From contig NC_030381.2 of the NCBI RefSeq assembly GCF_001625215.2, positions 51,483,214-51,547,213 on the forward strand: a DNA stretch of 64,000 nt, in the 5' to 3' direction. This DNA is from Daucus carota subsp. sativus (taxonomy: Eukaryota; Streptophyta; Magnoliopsida; Apiales; Apiaceae). Both the position numbers and the translations under genes were made by a program. Shown piece after piece: positions 46,853 to 58,846 of the stretch. Below the pieces are notes generated by a model. That model saw only the letters and a list, made by a program, of their open reading frames with translations. It was not told the DNA's origin and did no database searches. The number at the start of each line of letters is the position of its first letter. The stretch's first letter is position 1.

Positions 46853-49679
46853 AGATATGCCTGGACAGGCCACACTTATTTTTCTGGAGATCATATTTCT
46901 GCATTTTAAGTATAGAATCAGATTCTGGATTCTGGCTATATTCTGGTATAATATTATCTAAATATTTCCACATTTTTCTTACGAAATGCAGACACCTTTG
47001 TTTCCTCTTCACAAGTTTTAACATTATTCCGGGCCCGGCATATTGAAATGTGTTTCAATTCGTGGAGTGAGGCCCGATTGTCCTCTTATTCTGAACTCAG
47101 CCAAAAAGGTTTCTCAGGCAACTGCTACACTTCATGAAATGGCTCTGTTTAGACTTAAAATCATTATTGTCCTGGCTTGCTCAGTTGTTGTATAGCACAC
47201 TTGAATTTCAAGAAGCATATTGCTATTCTACAGATAGTTTCTATGAGAGTGATTGCTTCATTTCTGGACTCGAACCTTTAACGCATCAAAAAGTATTCAG
47301 CTGAAACTTGCTGGCTCTTTATGCATCAAGAAGAACCTTTGCATTGATTTTATCTGCTGCAATTGTAATTCAAGAATTGTATTGCTTCAAGCTGCAATAT
47401 CTTGAAATACACTGAACAATCTCATAAAATTCATCATTTTATAAAGTCCTAAAAAATCATCAATATTTGAATACTATCAGATTTTAATGAATTTTAATAC
47501 CACTATATATTGTAGCATAATTTAAAGTCCCAACCGATTCTGATACATTTTTTAAAACTCGAGTTAAACATCTCGGATTTCACAAATAAAAAAACCCTTT
47601 AAAATTCCAATTGAATACACCCGTAATTTTCTTTCGGATGCAATTTTTAACCATGGTAAAAATTTAACAGCACACAATCGCATTACAGCAGTACATATCT
47701 ATGTCAGTGATCAGTACACTCCTAATCGGAACACTGGTAGATCATTTTAGAACTCACACATGCACTTGTTTGGTTCTATATGGAACTTAGTTTTCCACAT
47801 GGTCACGTCCACAGATTGTGCGCCTAGCTTGCATGCTAGTGTTTCTACTCAGCAAACACATAGCATATCAGTACACAACATAAAAGAAAATGAAGCCATT
47901 AATCTAGTAAAGCAAGGATCCAAAAATTTGGCAACCATGAGAAAACTAAATAGGGATTGCACATTTGCAAATGCAGATGATTGTTAAAGCTGTACTTGAT
48001 GAAAACTCAAATTGCAGCTTGGTTGTCACATGGATTCACTGGCTTGAAGAGACTGCTGACTGGTGAATTCTGACAGTTTGGACCATGGTCCAATCTAGCA
48101 CCACCTCCTCATCAGTCCTCATCATCAGATAACCAGCATTTCTATTCTGTTAATTTATACATAAATGTGTCTGTCTTTTATGCATCATTTACTTATCTGC
48201 TTACACACAACAGAACAAATAATTGTGGTTTTAAGATTAAGAGTGTGATCATACACAGGCCTTTTTATTCTTTGTAGCCCATGTTTATGATCCCTGCTGA
48301 GTTCTGTCTCCAGGGCATTAATTTTTTCTTCATTTTATGTTTTGTCTAGTCTTGGAGAAGAGAATCTTTTGAACTTGCATTGATGAGAGTTCAAATGAAG
48401 AAATTATTAGCCCATCTTGTTAAATTTTCATTTTCTCATGGTGCATGCAATTCCAATAATTTCATTTTTTGACTATTTCATGCTAATTATTATAAGGATA
48501 TCGGATGAAAACAAACATGTAACCTATCGTACACTGAGTTTGAGCCGAGACGAGAAAGTGTTGAATTTGAAGTTATGAAAGGATAACATCAGTGAAAGCT
48601 GTGCCAGTCAATTTGATTTATGAAATTGCTAACTCCAACTCAAATTCTGAAAAGCCTTTTGCACAGCTTGATAAGTTGTTTTTATATGGATTTTTATATA
48701 GGCCCGGGTCCTCCAGAGCTCTGCCTCAGAGACTATGGCAGTGTGCTTGATAGCCTCTCAGAAAGTTTAGATAGAAAAACAAGAACGAGAAACAGTAAAA
48801 AATAAAAAGTAAGATTAAAATGAGAAATCAAGAGCTTAAGCTATATAGAAAGACTGTAGAAAAAGGTGCACGTGAGAGGACAGTAATATATAAAGGTAAA
48901 TTGCTTTTTGGTTGAAAGATAACATGAAAGAACAGAAGATGATGGCTCTTCCTACCTCTAAATGTGTGCATATGTTAATTTACAACAGCTGGTTATTCCT
49001 TTTAGTTACTATATACATTGTGTAATTTTTTATATTGCAATCTTCAAGATTCGGATTTGAACAGGGTAAATTTAGGAAATGAAGCAGTATAAAAACTGAA
49101 CTGACTCTGGAGTCTGGTATGGTTGTTCTCATTCTTAAATGTTATTAAGTCGGATTTTAAACTACACCCATTTTATCTGTTTGATTTGAATGAGAATGAT
49201 TTTAGAATGATTAAACACATACCCCTTTAAAGTGTCAGGAAGTTTAACCACAAGTTTTGTCCATTTATAATCAGTCTCGAATTTAACCGCCATATACTGG
49301 AAAACAGAAGGAGGTAAAAAATTACAGCATTAAAAGAAAAAATTGGAGAAAGCGACTATAAATGAAAACGAGATGGAGAATATAATTCGGTTCTCCTTGT
49401 CTCGTGAATAACAGGGTTTGTTTGCAAATTGAGTATGTAAAACTTAAAAGAAAAAATTCCTTCCCTCTTATTTTTTATAATTTTTTTTATTGCCTGACGC
49501 ATATTTTAAGATTTTCATAAGTTCATAACTTATTTTCAAAATTTTAATATAATTTAAACATTGCATTTTTATCAAAATAAATAATTTTATAATTATAACA
49601 AATATTTAAATTTAAAATGTGTGTAAAATTCTCGGTTCTCATATAAAAAACTTGGTGGGATACACGGTGTAATAGAATA
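46853..49679. other. Intergenic, nothing recognised
   Basis: About 2.8 kb between the ATL and bHLH genes. Short plus-strand frames at 47760-47987 and 48620-48805 lack any family motif, signal peptide or splice context and are not called. Confidence 0.4.
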
Positions 49680-49860
49680 GGAAAATGCTTGGTGCACATA
49701 ATTGTGTACAAAAACATGTACATAATGACATGTGGCAGATTTTAATTGGATGACCCCCCTGCATTTACACCAACCACCCCAATTAAAATCCACCACATCA
49801 CTTGCCACATCATTATGTACAAGTTTTCTGTACACAATTATGTGCACCTAGCATTACTCG
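49680..49860. mobile_element. hAT-type MITE in the bHLH promoter
   Basis: The 181-base element folds back: ATGCTTGGTGCACATAATTG near the left end pairs with CAATTATGTGCACCTAGCAT on the right, and GTGGCAGATTTTAATTGG pairs with CCAATTAAAATCCACCAC. ATAGAATA borders it on both sides (49672-49679 and 49861-49868), an exact 8-bp target duplication. Confidence 0.88.
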
Positions 49861-49884
49861 ATAGAATAATAATCATGACAGGGC

Positions 49885-49892
49885 TATAAAAA
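49885..49892 (+). promoter_or_regulatory. TATA box of the bHLH gene
   Basis: GGGCTATAAAAACTG lies about 70 bases before the start codon and only 17 bases beyond the right target duplication of the MITE. Confidence 0.65.
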
Positions 49893-49955
49893 CTGAAAAG
49901 CAGCAAGGCAAGCACAGGAACAAACGAAATAGCATTAGAAGATAACAAAAGAGAA

Positions 49956-52279
49956 ATGGCCATGGAAACACTTTCTTCAAGTGAACTACTAGACTTTATC
50001 ATCTATGACACAATCTCTGCTATTCCATTTAGCTGCAATGTGTCTTCAGACACCACTTCTAATCTACACCTCTTACAGCAAAATGCTCACTTAGCTTCTG
50101 CTGCTACTACTCCAAATGCTCTGTACAATACTTCTTCAATGAATCTATCAGTTAAGCCCGAGACAAATAGCGAGAGAAGCCTGGCTGTGCAAGGGAGGAA
50201 GAAGAGGCGGCGAAGGCCCAAAGTGTGCAAGAACAAGGAGGAAGCTGAGAATCAGAGAATGACTCACATTACTGTGGAGAGAAATCGGAGGAAACAAATG
50301 AATGAGCATCTTGCTGTGCTGCGTTCTCTCATGCCTGACTCTTATGTTCAAAGGGTATGTCTGTTTTTCTGTTTTCTCGATAACAAGAGGTTGATTGTTC
50401 GAGTCTCGGGTCAGTGACCAAATTTATTAACTTGGTGCTTGTGAAGTAGAATTGGAAATGCTGTTTTAGTGTTTTACTACATGGTTTGCTAATTCATGAA
50501 ATGAGTTTAATTAACAGGATTCTAGAAAATTTAGTTATATAATTTATACAATTCATCGGGACGTATATAATTTCGTTGCGTGTCCAGACCTTTATGTCAA
50601 ATATATACGATTCACCGGGACAGAAAAAAGTAATTAGAAAAAATAGAATTAATTATCTGTATTAGCTAGCTAAATTTCTTTTAGAATCATGGATAAGTGG
50701 GTCATATACTTATCTGTATGTTTATGTATGCATGTATCTGTGGTAGTCAAAGTGCTTCTACACTTACAGTAAAGACAATTGTATCCTTAAATCACAAATG
50801 TTACTTATTTGCTTGACCAAATTTCATATTAGTGCTCCTAATTACCTTGCTTTTGAGTCAGAGGGTATCATACTTTAGATTTCCACAATAAAAAGCTGTA
50901 ATTTCACTTGCTTTTCAGTCCTAACCCGTTGACTAACCACAGAGAGTACAGAAGAAACCTGAACAGCCCATAGCTTTAATCAAGTTTAGGTACTTGAACA
51001 AAGCAAAACCGTACTGTAAATTTTAAATTCATGTACTAATTTTGCAGGGTGATCAAGCCTCCATTGTAGGTGGTGCAATTGATTTCGTGAAAGAGCTTGA
51101 GCACATTTTACAATCCCTCGAAGCCCAAAAATTCCTCCAAATGCAAGAATCTCGCGAAAAATTGGACTCTGTCGAAGCGACGCCTTTCTCTCAATTCTTT
51201 ACATTTCCGCAATTCACCACCTCACAGACACCTAACAAACACTACACTTGCACCAAGACTAATGGTGCAATTGCAGACATTGAAGTCACCCTAATCGAAA
51301 CTCATGCCAATATTCGGGTTTTATCGCGACGACGGCTCCGGCAGCTGTCGAAAATAATCGGAGGATTCCAGGCAGTGTACATGACCATTTTGCACCTCAA
51401 TGTTACCACCTTGGAGCCAATGGTTCTCTACTCCATCAGTACTAAGGTATGCATGTGAACAGTAATTTCATGCAATTTTTTCACAGATGATAATGACTAT
51501 AGAGAATGCAAGAATCTGCTTTATTCATGTGGTACGACTCAACTTTTTCTTGAATTATTGTGCTAAAAGTTCTGAATAACATGTACAGTTTCCTATTTTT
51601 TATTATATTTTTTTCACCTCAGAGTTTACCTGAGATTTATCGTAGTGCCCCCAGAAGCAGAAAAGGATAATACGTAAAGTTAAAGCTACTGAAATTAACT
51701 TAAACAAGATATGCATATGAACATAGCCTTGTATATAAATGAATGAGTTGATATGGGGAAGTACTATATGAATATAAATGTCACAGAAGAATACAAGAGA
51801 AAATTACAAGAATGCTTTGGTAAGTTCAAGGGCCCGTAGCTAAAATTATTGGGGAGATAAATATGAGACGAAAGAGTACTATGGTTTACATTTGTGAATA
51901 TATGTGTAGTTGTTGAGATATGGAGTCATATATGCTGTGTAAATGACCCTAGTCTAAGGGAATCAAATATGAAATTGCATGTTCTTCAGGTCATTTCCAA
52001 ATATGGCATTATTCACATATATATTATTTCCGTGTTAAAATTTTCTAAAATTATTTTAAAATTAGTCTGATATTCAATAGGTAGAATATGATTCTGATAA
52101 ACTCTTTATCGGGATTTTAGAAAAATTGATCACTTAACACGTTAACGCAGATAGAAGAAGGGTGCCCGCTGAAAACAGCAGATGACATAGGAGGGGCAAC
52201 ACATGAGATGCTGAGAATGATAGAGGAAGAAGAAGAAGTTGTTGCAGGATTACAAGACTATGGAGAAGATTTAGGCTAG
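49956..52279 (+). CDS. bHLH transcription factor, subgroup Ia (bHLH94/bHLH96-like)
   Basis: Three exons, 49956-50354, 51048-51446 and 52151-52279, join in phase 0 to 308 residues ending in TAG. A basic, likely nuclear-targeting run (RKKRRRRPK) precedes the bHLH domain. The basic region has H104, E108 and R112, the His-Glu-Arg pattern of E-box/G-box binders, within [19 protein letters not shown]. The first intron interrupts the domain after SYVQR, and helix 2 starts [21 protein letters not shown]. This wording is shared with Arabidopsis bHLH94/96 and the stomatal regulator FAMA, all subgroup Ia. A C-terminal ACT-like region (about 210-300, including [19 protein letters not shown]) is also typical. 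The shorter linker and LQSLEAQ suggest bHLH94/96 rather than FAMA. Two in-frame ATGs sit at the start (M-A-M); the first is used here. Confidence 0.92.
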
Positions 52280-52452
52280 TGTGTAGCTCTGTATCAAACC
52301 TACCTACCTGCCCATAACCTATATATATAGAATCATGAGATGGAATTATTGTTTCTATAATGCCAGCCAGCCCCCTGCCCCAACTTTTGTACGTTAAATC
52401 TTTTGAATATGCACATCTTTTCCCCCTTGTTTCTCGTTTCTTGTATATACTA

Positions 52453-52719
52453 TTCCCTCCGTTTCTATTTATTTTGCTCGTGTAGTCGTGTGATATGTCG
52501 GAACTGTTCTTAACATGAGACAAATTACTAATTTACATCTAATTTATAACACTAAATATAGTCATGAGTGATCATGTTGGATTCGTATTCATGAGTACTT
52601 TAATACGGTGAAGATTTTATATTTAATACTAATACAAAATTAAAGATATTACCAATTAAAAATATGTATTGGCAAACGTGATAAAGACAAACGGGAAAAG
52701 TATCAAGAGACGGAGGGAG
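52453..52719. mobile_element. Stowaway MITE, uninterrupted copy of the 19912-20410 family
   Basis: It runs from TTCCCTCCGTTTCT to AGAGACGGAGGGAG with TA flanks. The body matches the outer element at 19912-20410 almost throughout and shows the intact AAAGATATTAC site into which the inner element jumped there. It lies about 175 bases downstream of the bHLH stop. Confidence 0.88.
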
Positions 52720-53377
52720 TAGTATATTTAATCGTGTTTTTGAAAAATTTTGATTCATTAAAAATTTAAATAATTTTTAAAAATATTTTACAAATTCATT
52801 AATTATATTCTGATTTAATTTAAAATTCTCAAATTATTTAAAAAATCTTTTAAAATTTTTGAATTAATAAATAAATCATTTAATTTTGATTTTCAATCAC
52901 TACGTAGAATGTACAATAACAAGACTGGCATTTTGGACAATAGGTTCAAACTTGATTATCCAGATCCCAACACACATCACTGTCCCATAAAATTGAAAAT
53001 CCTTATTTTAGATTCTTAGTATTAATAAATCCCTATCAAATCATAGGCACAGCTACAAAAAGGAGGATTGGGTATATAACTTTGACAGAACAATTTAGAT
53101 TTGAAAAATACTGCTGCAGAGTGATGCATTGCATCCTAATCAAATCATGACGATCAACACACGGATATAGACGTGATTACACTTTCAAGAATTCGTTACT
53201 GGTCAAACTGAATTGACCGAATTTAGAACTGGTTAGCCAAATCATATTTTTATGTAAGAGGTGAATCTCTGTGTGATGATTATGATGATGCTTTTGGTAA
53301 AATCTAGCAGAGGAAATCGCCAGGCTAACCTACTGATTCGTGGATGCAGCTAATTAGCGATACCGACGGATCATATG

Positions 53378-53656
53378 TTGTATTTGCTAGGGTGAATGGA
53401 ATGGAATGAAATAGAATGAGTAAAAATAAAAGAAACTAATAGAATGTAGGAGGATTTTAAAAAAAATGAGTGAGTGCAAATTTTGTAGGATAAGATTTGG
53501 ATAGAAAATAGGCTGGAGCATTCCTTCCCAAAATGAAGAGTTTAAGGGTGATAGAAATGGAATGGTGGAAGTAATGAAATTATTATACATTCAACTAAAT
53601 TATAGTTCAAATCTCATTCCATTCCTTCCATTTTCATTCACCCCAACCAAACACAA
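53378..53656. mobile_element. MITE with GGGTGAATGGAATGGAA ends
   Basis: TTGTATTTGCTAGGGTGAATG on the left is inversely matched by CATTCACCCCAACCAAACACAA on the right, with repeated GGAATG words inside. The target duplication is not resolved. Confidence 0.65.
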
Positions 53657-54237
53657 TAACCTTCACTCAGATCTCGAGGATGACCTAGCTAGAAATTTAA
53701 TATATTAATTTCTAATTTGTTATTGAAAAATAAAATTCAGTTACAATTAAATCTATTCCAATCTCGAGTAATTAATACAAAATATGAGGTTAACTTCTTT
53801 TTTGAGGGATTTCAGATTAGTGGTCACTTTATGTTTTTAAGTTTTGAGTGAAAAACTGGTTGCTTGTATTAATTAAAAGATTAAGATAAACTATTAAGAT
53901 GAAACAGAGAAAATAATTAATTTAGTCTATAAACATATCGATTCTCGATCCACCGTTTCATCAATCATCAGCCATTACAAATTATTTAGTTGTCGGTAAC
54001 AAAATATGTTAGTTTAAACTAGATGCATGGGCGGTCCCAGGTTGATACTGAACATACAAAATAATTTGTACATATAAGATGGGAAGAAGCACAAAGATAT
54101 ACATACAGTATCCATACTAGTTTAACAATAAGTAAATAACAATATTGTTCATGTTGTATTGTTTCAGTATGGCGCAGCACATGCGATGGTTTGGGCAGCA
54201 AAGCAACAAGCCGTCTTGGCGTATTATTTATTATATC

Positions 54238-54513
54238 AGTTTTTCTATGATGTGGCTATAAGCACACAATAAACACTAACTCCTGTGAATTTCATGTATT
54301 TTTATTGATCACCTTATCATAAATAAAGATGGCCTCCCGCATTTACATAAAGTCCATCAATCAAAATCTATCAAAACCGCCCGCAAATGTTGATTCAGTT
54401 GGTTAAAGAGGGGACAAGTATCCTCTTAGTCACAGGTTCGACTCCCGATAAAAAAAAATCCATCAAAACCATCAATTTTAGTGTATAATGTGTGCCCACA
54501 CACTAGACAAACC
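54238..54513. mobile_element. MITE related to 25992-26182, carrying a SINE
   Basis: The left end (AGTTTTTCTATG, then AAGCACACAATAAACACTAA) pairs inversely with the right end (GTGTATAATGTGTGCCCACA, then AGACAAACC). The middle contains AAATCTATCAAAACC, at which a SINE is inserted. Confidence 0.65.
54379..54456 (+). repeat. Short tRNA-derived SINE
   Basis: TTGATTCAGTTGG fits an RNA polymerase III A box and AGGTTCGACTCCC contains a perfect B box (GGTTCGANTCC) about 40 bases later. The unit ends in an oligo-A run. AATCTATCAAAACC before it and AATCCATCAAAACC after it form a 14-bp target duplication with one mismatch. Only a tRNA-like head and tail are present, about 78 bases. Confidence 0.72.
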
Positions 54514-55543
54514 TTATTATATATCATAGCACTGCATGTTATCTCTTTACCAAGTTTCGAAAATATAATTCACAATGGAAGATGAAGAGAGACGAGAAAT
54601 GTAGGGCAGCGTATTTGTCTTCTTTTGTACTGCCGACAATTTAAGCTAATGTCGTCCGTTTGAGGGAATTACTACCTGCACATATTAAAATATATCATGT
54701 CGGTTCAGGATATGTTTTTATTTGTGTTTTGATGTACACGATTCATCATGGTAAATACTGTTCTCGTTCTCGTATTAAAATTATTAGGATGCTCATATCT
54801 TCCTAACTCGAATCATAACACTGATATATTGTAGAGATCGTAATTATATCATCTCTAACAAGTAGCTGTTTTTGATATAGTGATCCAAAAATAGTATCAA
54901 CATCTTTCTAGATCGAGTTGTTACACTACAAAAACTATAATTACATCGTCCTGATCAACAAGTAGCTGTTTTTGACGCAGTGTTAGCGCTAAAGATTTCT
55001 TAAAAATAATATATTTCTGCATCTGAAATTAAGTATGATCAGTGTGTTGAATTGCAGAGAAATTTTGGTAGGTGTGAAGAGAAGAAAAGCTGATTGTTAC
55101 TGCTGCTGATGATATGATAATGGTGAATTCGCAAGTTCGATGTACTCCTTTACTGTGTTGACTGTTGATTCCTGTTTCTAGGCAGCTTTTCGTGAAATTT
55201 GTTTATATCTGCAGGATTAATCTAAGTATGTTCGTAATTTGAAATTTACATGTCTTTTTGTGTAACCTTGCACCTTTTGAGACACATGAACAAAATTATA
55301 AGATGATTAGTATATTTACGTGGTATCATGCATGCAGATATACTGACAGAATTACATTACAAAATATATGCATGTCTTTAACAAAAACGCCTAGATTTGT
55401 TTCTTTTATTTTAAATTGTGCTATAACCTAGGGGCAGTTTAATTTAGATCAGCTCAAAAAGAAATATTTATTAATGAGAAGTCAAAATAATAGAAAACTG
55501 ATTTTAATTTTAATTTTATGTATTTATAATGTTTTGATATCTA

Positions 55544-55806
55544 CTCCCTCCGTCCCCTTTTACATGTCCACTTTGGAAAAAAAAATTGTCCCAAATTACT
55601 TGTCCACTTCTTTTTTCAAAGCAACTTTTTGTATGTTTTTTCAAAAAGTAACAACTTCCAATGTTTGACTAGCATATATATATACACAACTCTATCTAAT
55701 TCATTACATTTATTAGGGATATGTATGAAAACAAGATATCCAACTAACATTTTCTTAAGATGCGTTATTTTTTCAAAAGGGACAAGTAAAAGGGGACGGA
55801 TCAGGA
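55544..55806. mobile_element. Stowaway MITE with a damaged right end
   Basis: TA then CTCCCTCCGTCCCCTTTTAC on the left pairs with GTAAAAGGGGACGGATCAGG on the right. The last bases of the right end are mutated. Confidence 0.75.
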
Positions 55807-57585
55807 CATAAAAATTATTAATATATTAATAAGATATTATAAATTATCTTTTAAAATATCCTCTACATATTTGTAAAATCAAATTTCAAAACTAAATATA
55901 AATTATTATAAAAAATTATAATTTTTAATCGAAAATTGACTTATAAATTTTTTACGAATAAAATACTGGCTATAAATAAAACTTTGACCAAACATGCCCT
56001 TAATATCTCCGGGCTTGAGTTTAGAAACAGAATCCAATGTAAAGAACCAAAGCTAGAACAAATTTTTTTTGTTAGGTTTAGAACATTAAATTTATATACA
56101 TATCGAAGTATTCTTTTTGTTAGTTTGTACATAAACTGTCCTGACCGTTAGCGTAACGTACCTCGCCGCTAAATTACGAGGACTGTCTGTAACACTGAAA
56201 GTGAAGTGTGAGCACACACAAATGAAGGGTTGTGTGTGGCCTTTGGGGTGGGGGTAAGGTAAGCTTGTTTTAAACAATAATTTGAAAAGTGGGATCGAGA
56301 GAGATAAAATTGCAGCATTTCGAGATGTATAAGTTTGTGATTCGCAAATGGCAAGTAAGGTTGCCAAAGATATTCACTCGCTTTTTTATTTTAACGTGTG
56401 GCTGACTATTGCATGTGATTGACAAATATATAATTATTATTACACCAGCTTTTTGCTCTTTTTAACTTACTCTTGCATGCATTATTGTTTTTTTATTTTT
56501 GGAGTTTTCTCTGTTGTGTGGTTGTTTATTATAATCAGGTCAATGCATCTTTTCTTTTTTACTTTTTGCTGTTCAACTTTTCATGTGATTTTCAACTTCA
56601 TTATGAGTTTTATATACCTGTAATATATAAAATATGTAAGTTTAAAGAATTGCTAGGTTAAATATATTCTTGTTGGCAGTGATTTGTTTTATTTACCTGC
56701 AACTGTTATATAAGTTACCTCGCAACTGTTGTATAAGTTACGGGATATGATTGACTAAAATGTGAATACATAGTTAATATAATAAAAAATATTAATTAAA
56801 TAATATGTAAAATCTTATATACATCTATTCACTCTGTTTTCACATAATTGAGGTTGTTCAGAACGGACACCGAAGACTTTTCTAGGGATCTCCGAATCAC
56901 TGGTATGGGCCGTATGGCTATCAAAATTGTGAGCGCTCCAGAGCCTTTAGCTAGTGTTTTTGAAAATTGACCCGGCCCTGCCCATATCCATCGTAAAAAT
57001 TATTTCTTAGTTCAGGAAACGAATAATTAGTTATTTGAAACATTAATCATATAATTAAATTTATTATAAAAATACATATTTGAATTTAAAATAATATATT
57101 ATAAAATCAAGAAAATATCATCACAAGTTAAAAATCATATTGCTATAAACAATTAAATCATCATAATGTAAAATTTTATAAAACTAAATAAATAAATTTT
57201 AATTTATTTTTATGTTTCATGCAACATATGAATCTTTATTTAAAATATTTCTTAATTATATAGAAAGAAATTATAAAGGCGTACCTTGAAAAATATAGAA
57301 TATAAAAATATCGAGGATATTCTAATTATAATGAGTCTCCTGTGGAGATCGACCTAAGTTTTTATTATTTACTATACATACTTTATGTAATCTAAAATAT
57401 TTGCATATATAATATATGTATAAAATCTTTATTAATATTTTGAACGGAATGAAATTCTGTTTAATAAGAAATTAATTATGAATTAAGATGACTTTTAGAT
57501 TTATAACCAAATTCGATTTTTACGATCAAATTCGAAAAATCAAATTTGGCTAGATTTAGCGGAATCAAAACTCCATAAAAATCAG
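55807..57585. other. Gene-free AT-rich intergenic DNA
   Basis: No coding, RNA or terminal-repeat signature recognised. A short direct repeat, GCAACTGTTATATAAGTTAC then GCAACTGTTGTATAAGTTAC, lies at about 56700-56739. Confidence 0.4.
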
Positions 57586-57866
57586 GGGTTTTCTTATAAT
57601 ACCCAAGTCTGAAATATTTTTTGCAAAAATACTACATTTTTTTCAAATATTTTATAAAAATATTAAATTTTTGAAAATATTTGAGATATGCAACCCATGC
57701 AGGCAACCAAATACAACCCATGCGATGTCACTTAACTCAACTTGTATCTTGGTTGCGGATGGTATATAGTTTACTCTAAAAGGTTAGTATTTTTTTTAAA
57801 TATTTTTAAAAAATAGTAAAATTGGAAAAGAATTTAGAAAAAGGGATAGTTTTTGTGAATTCCCTT
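57586..57866. mobile_element. Relic related to the GTTGCAA foldback element
   Basis: It starts GGGTTTTCTTATAATACCC, has AAAAATACTA runs, a middle with GCAACCCATGC-type words, and ends GGGATAGTTTTTGTGAATTCCC. This is the same architecture as 22532-23430, without the long palindrome. No target duplication was found. Confidence 0.5.
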
Positions 57867-58846
57867 TTTTTAAATATGACTTACATCAGTGCTTTGAAGT
57901 TTGACAGAGAACATGAGAATTGGTTATTTAACTGTTCCTAAATTTAAATTTCAAGTGTTAGTGTTATGAGGCAGATGTATGTTTGACAAGATTTATTGAT
58001 ATCAAATACTCTAGCATGTGCTATAGATTCATATGCAAAAGATACAGATGATCGACACTATCAAGGTCGTCCACCCCGTTCCCCATCCCCCAGAATTTAT
58101 ATTATTTGCGGAATAAGCAAACCGTCCTCAAAACTTGACATATACTCTAGCCTCTGGTAACAACTGAGTGAGCAGCTTGCTTAATTAATTGTGTAATGTG
58201 TTTTAATTAGTTTACAAATATTGTCCAATGTGTGTACTAAACACATGCATCATATATTCATATGTACTTGTGCAAAGTGCACTTTGAGTAGAGTATCAGA
58301 ATCGTAAGATTTCTTAAAATCAATTTCGAGATCTGAATCGAATATACTCTAGATTAACTCTGCTGCGTGTAACTTGTTCTGAAACAATGCATATCTATAT
58401 CCAAAGTGCCCCCATGGTTTTTGAGAGAGCCTTATAAACTCAGCATACTTCAGCACTGTTTTGCATATCTATGTTTATTGGAGCCATTTTGGTTACCCGG
58501 TTGCTAGATGTTGTATGTTTTTCAATCACTGCTAAATTCGTTTATGCAAATTAGTCGAACATGATTAGTTGATTTTAATTTAGCTTCTACCATTATTAAT
58601 TGATTACAGAGTAGTAGTTGTATTAGTAAATCAAACTTGTCGAACATCATTAGTTGATTTCAAGTTAGCGTCAAACATTATTAGCTTCACTAATTATTAT
58701 ATTATGTTATTTTAACCAACCATTTTAGAGAGAAACTCTACTAAGTTCCATTTTTCAGTCCATTTTTACAGGTGTCTCATTTCGATCATTTTCTGTGTCC
58801 CAAGACCAGACATCAGGCTTAAGATCAGTTACATATCAACTGCCCT

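Noticed and set aside
54387..54450. tRNA gene
   Set aside because: A and B boxes are present, but there is no acceptor stem. An oligo-A tail and a 14-bp target duplication show a SINE.
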